DNA of 10,429 nt from Jimgerdemannia flammicorona (taxonomy: Eukaryota; Mucoromycota; Endogonomycetes; Endogonales; Endogonaceae). The position numbers and the translations under genes are program-made. Below, in pieces: positions 9,874 through 10,429 of this stretch; positions within the stretch are counted from its first letter, which is position 1, and the number at the start of each line of letters is the position of its first letter. The stretch covers positions 1 through 10,429 of the forward strand of contig RBNI01007322.1 of NCBI GenBank assembly GCA_003990745.1, in the 5' to 3' direction. The notes under the pieces are model-generated. The model was not told where the DNA came from. It saw only the letters and a program-made list of their open reading frames with translations, and did no database searches.

Positions 9874-9991
9874 TATAAGGAACCCTTGGTGGGTTCCATT
9901 ATTGTGCACATATTTGTAGGTGGAGTGAGTGGTATAAGGAACCCCTTGGTGGGTTTGGTCATTGTGCACATATTTGTAGGTGGGGCGAGTA
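9874..9991. repeat. Two tandem copies of a 59-bp repeat
   Basis: Copies begin at 9874 and 9933, each starting TATAAGGAACCC and ending in TTGTAGGTGG(A/G)G(T/C)GAGT. They differ at only a few positions, mainly in the middle (TTCCATTA against TTGGTCA) and by one C. Copy 1 contains a perfect 7-bp inverted repeat, GGAACCC-TTGGT-GGGTTCC, able to form a hairpin; in copy 2 the right arm is altered. The opposite-strand reading frames here are by-products of the repeat. Confidence 0.9.
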
Positions 9992-10079
9992 AGCATTGGC
10001 GACTCACCGTGGGCACTATAACTAACACACGTGTTCGTTGTAATAGCATGAATGATTTGATCGAAGTGTTTATGGAAGA

Positions 10080-10429
10080 ATAGTTAATAGTAGTAAAATG
10101 ATATATCATTCAGATGGATGATATATTTTTTCAAAAAAGGACATAGACTTATATTGAAAATAGATATTTAATAATAATAATATTTATTTAAATAAGGACT
10201 GAGATATTTATGAAATACAAAAGTAATATTATTTTAAAGTATAGAAACTCTTAGTTTATATATATATAATATAGACAAATATATTTACAAAAAAATATCA
10301 ATACTTATATAACAATTTCACAGTCATATTTAGTCTTAGTATATTTTCATGTCTTTTAGTTAGTCTTTTCTTATCATTTCTTAAACATTCTACTATGTTC
10401 TGCCACCTTCTACTTGCTTTTTTTTTTTT
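10080..10429. other. Very AT-rich block to the contig end
   Basis: From about 10080 the sequence changes to strongly AT-rich DNA with TAATAATAAT, TATATATATA and AAAAAATAT motifs. It includes a perfect 14-bp palindrome AATGATATATCATT (10097-10110), with ATGATATAT repeated about 20 bases later. No reading frame of note. The window ends in T9. It may be an intergenic AT island or the edge of a repeat element. Confidence 0.75.

Noticed and set aside
9874..9991. CRISPR-like or LTR interpretation of the repeats
   Set aside because: Only two directly adjoining copies with no spacers, in a spliced eukaryotic context, and no long terminal repeats or transposon proteins in the window.
9742..10109. Two overlapping minus-strand frames with repeated THQG/PTKG words
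   Set aside because: The repeated words arise from the 59-bp DNA repeat, and no other sign of coding is present.

Overview
This window looks like nuclear DNA of an intron-rich eukaryote, most simply an early-diverging (chytrid-like) fungus. The genes are split by many short GT..AG introns of roughly 60-300 bp. Several carry fungal-style branch sequences, for example a doubled CTAAC-type site in the intron at 4919-5063. Intergenic DNA is compact. The lineage is inferred from gene architecture and one recognisable protein; no species marker is present. Both ends of the window stop in a run of nine T, as contigs broken at homopolymers often do.

Layout. (1) Positions 3-2100, + strand: the 3' part of a long, charged coiled-coil protein gene with three visible exons, open at the left edge. 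(2) Positions 2101-3031: AT-rich intergenic DNA between convergent genes. (3) Positions 7188 down to 3032, - strand: a gene that I could assemble from 12 exons into one continuous frame of about 815 residues. It is a SAPS-family protein, the SIT4/PP6 phosphatase regulatory subunit family, with an unusual Pro/Ser-rich N-terminus and a Lys-rich then acidic C-terminal tail. (4) Positions 7189-7517: short intergenic region between divergent genes, presumably a shared promoter. (5) Positions 7518 to about 9502, + strand: a Ser/Asn-rich, mostly disordered protein with a possible small SANT/Myb-like segment near its start, in about five exons. (6) Positions 9503-10429: non-coding tail with a two-copy 59-bp tandem repeat and then a sharp switch to very AT-rich sequence up to the contig end.

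The three genes show no obvious shared pathway; they look like ordinary neighbouring housekeeping or regulatory genes. I found no mobile-element ORF, RNA gene, CRISPR array or gene-cluster logic, and nothing that amounts to a new system. The points worth a second look are the SAPS splice choices (three introns each have two frame-preserving acceptors), its atypical termini, the uncertain identity of the right-hand gene, and the repeat and AT-rich block at the right edge.
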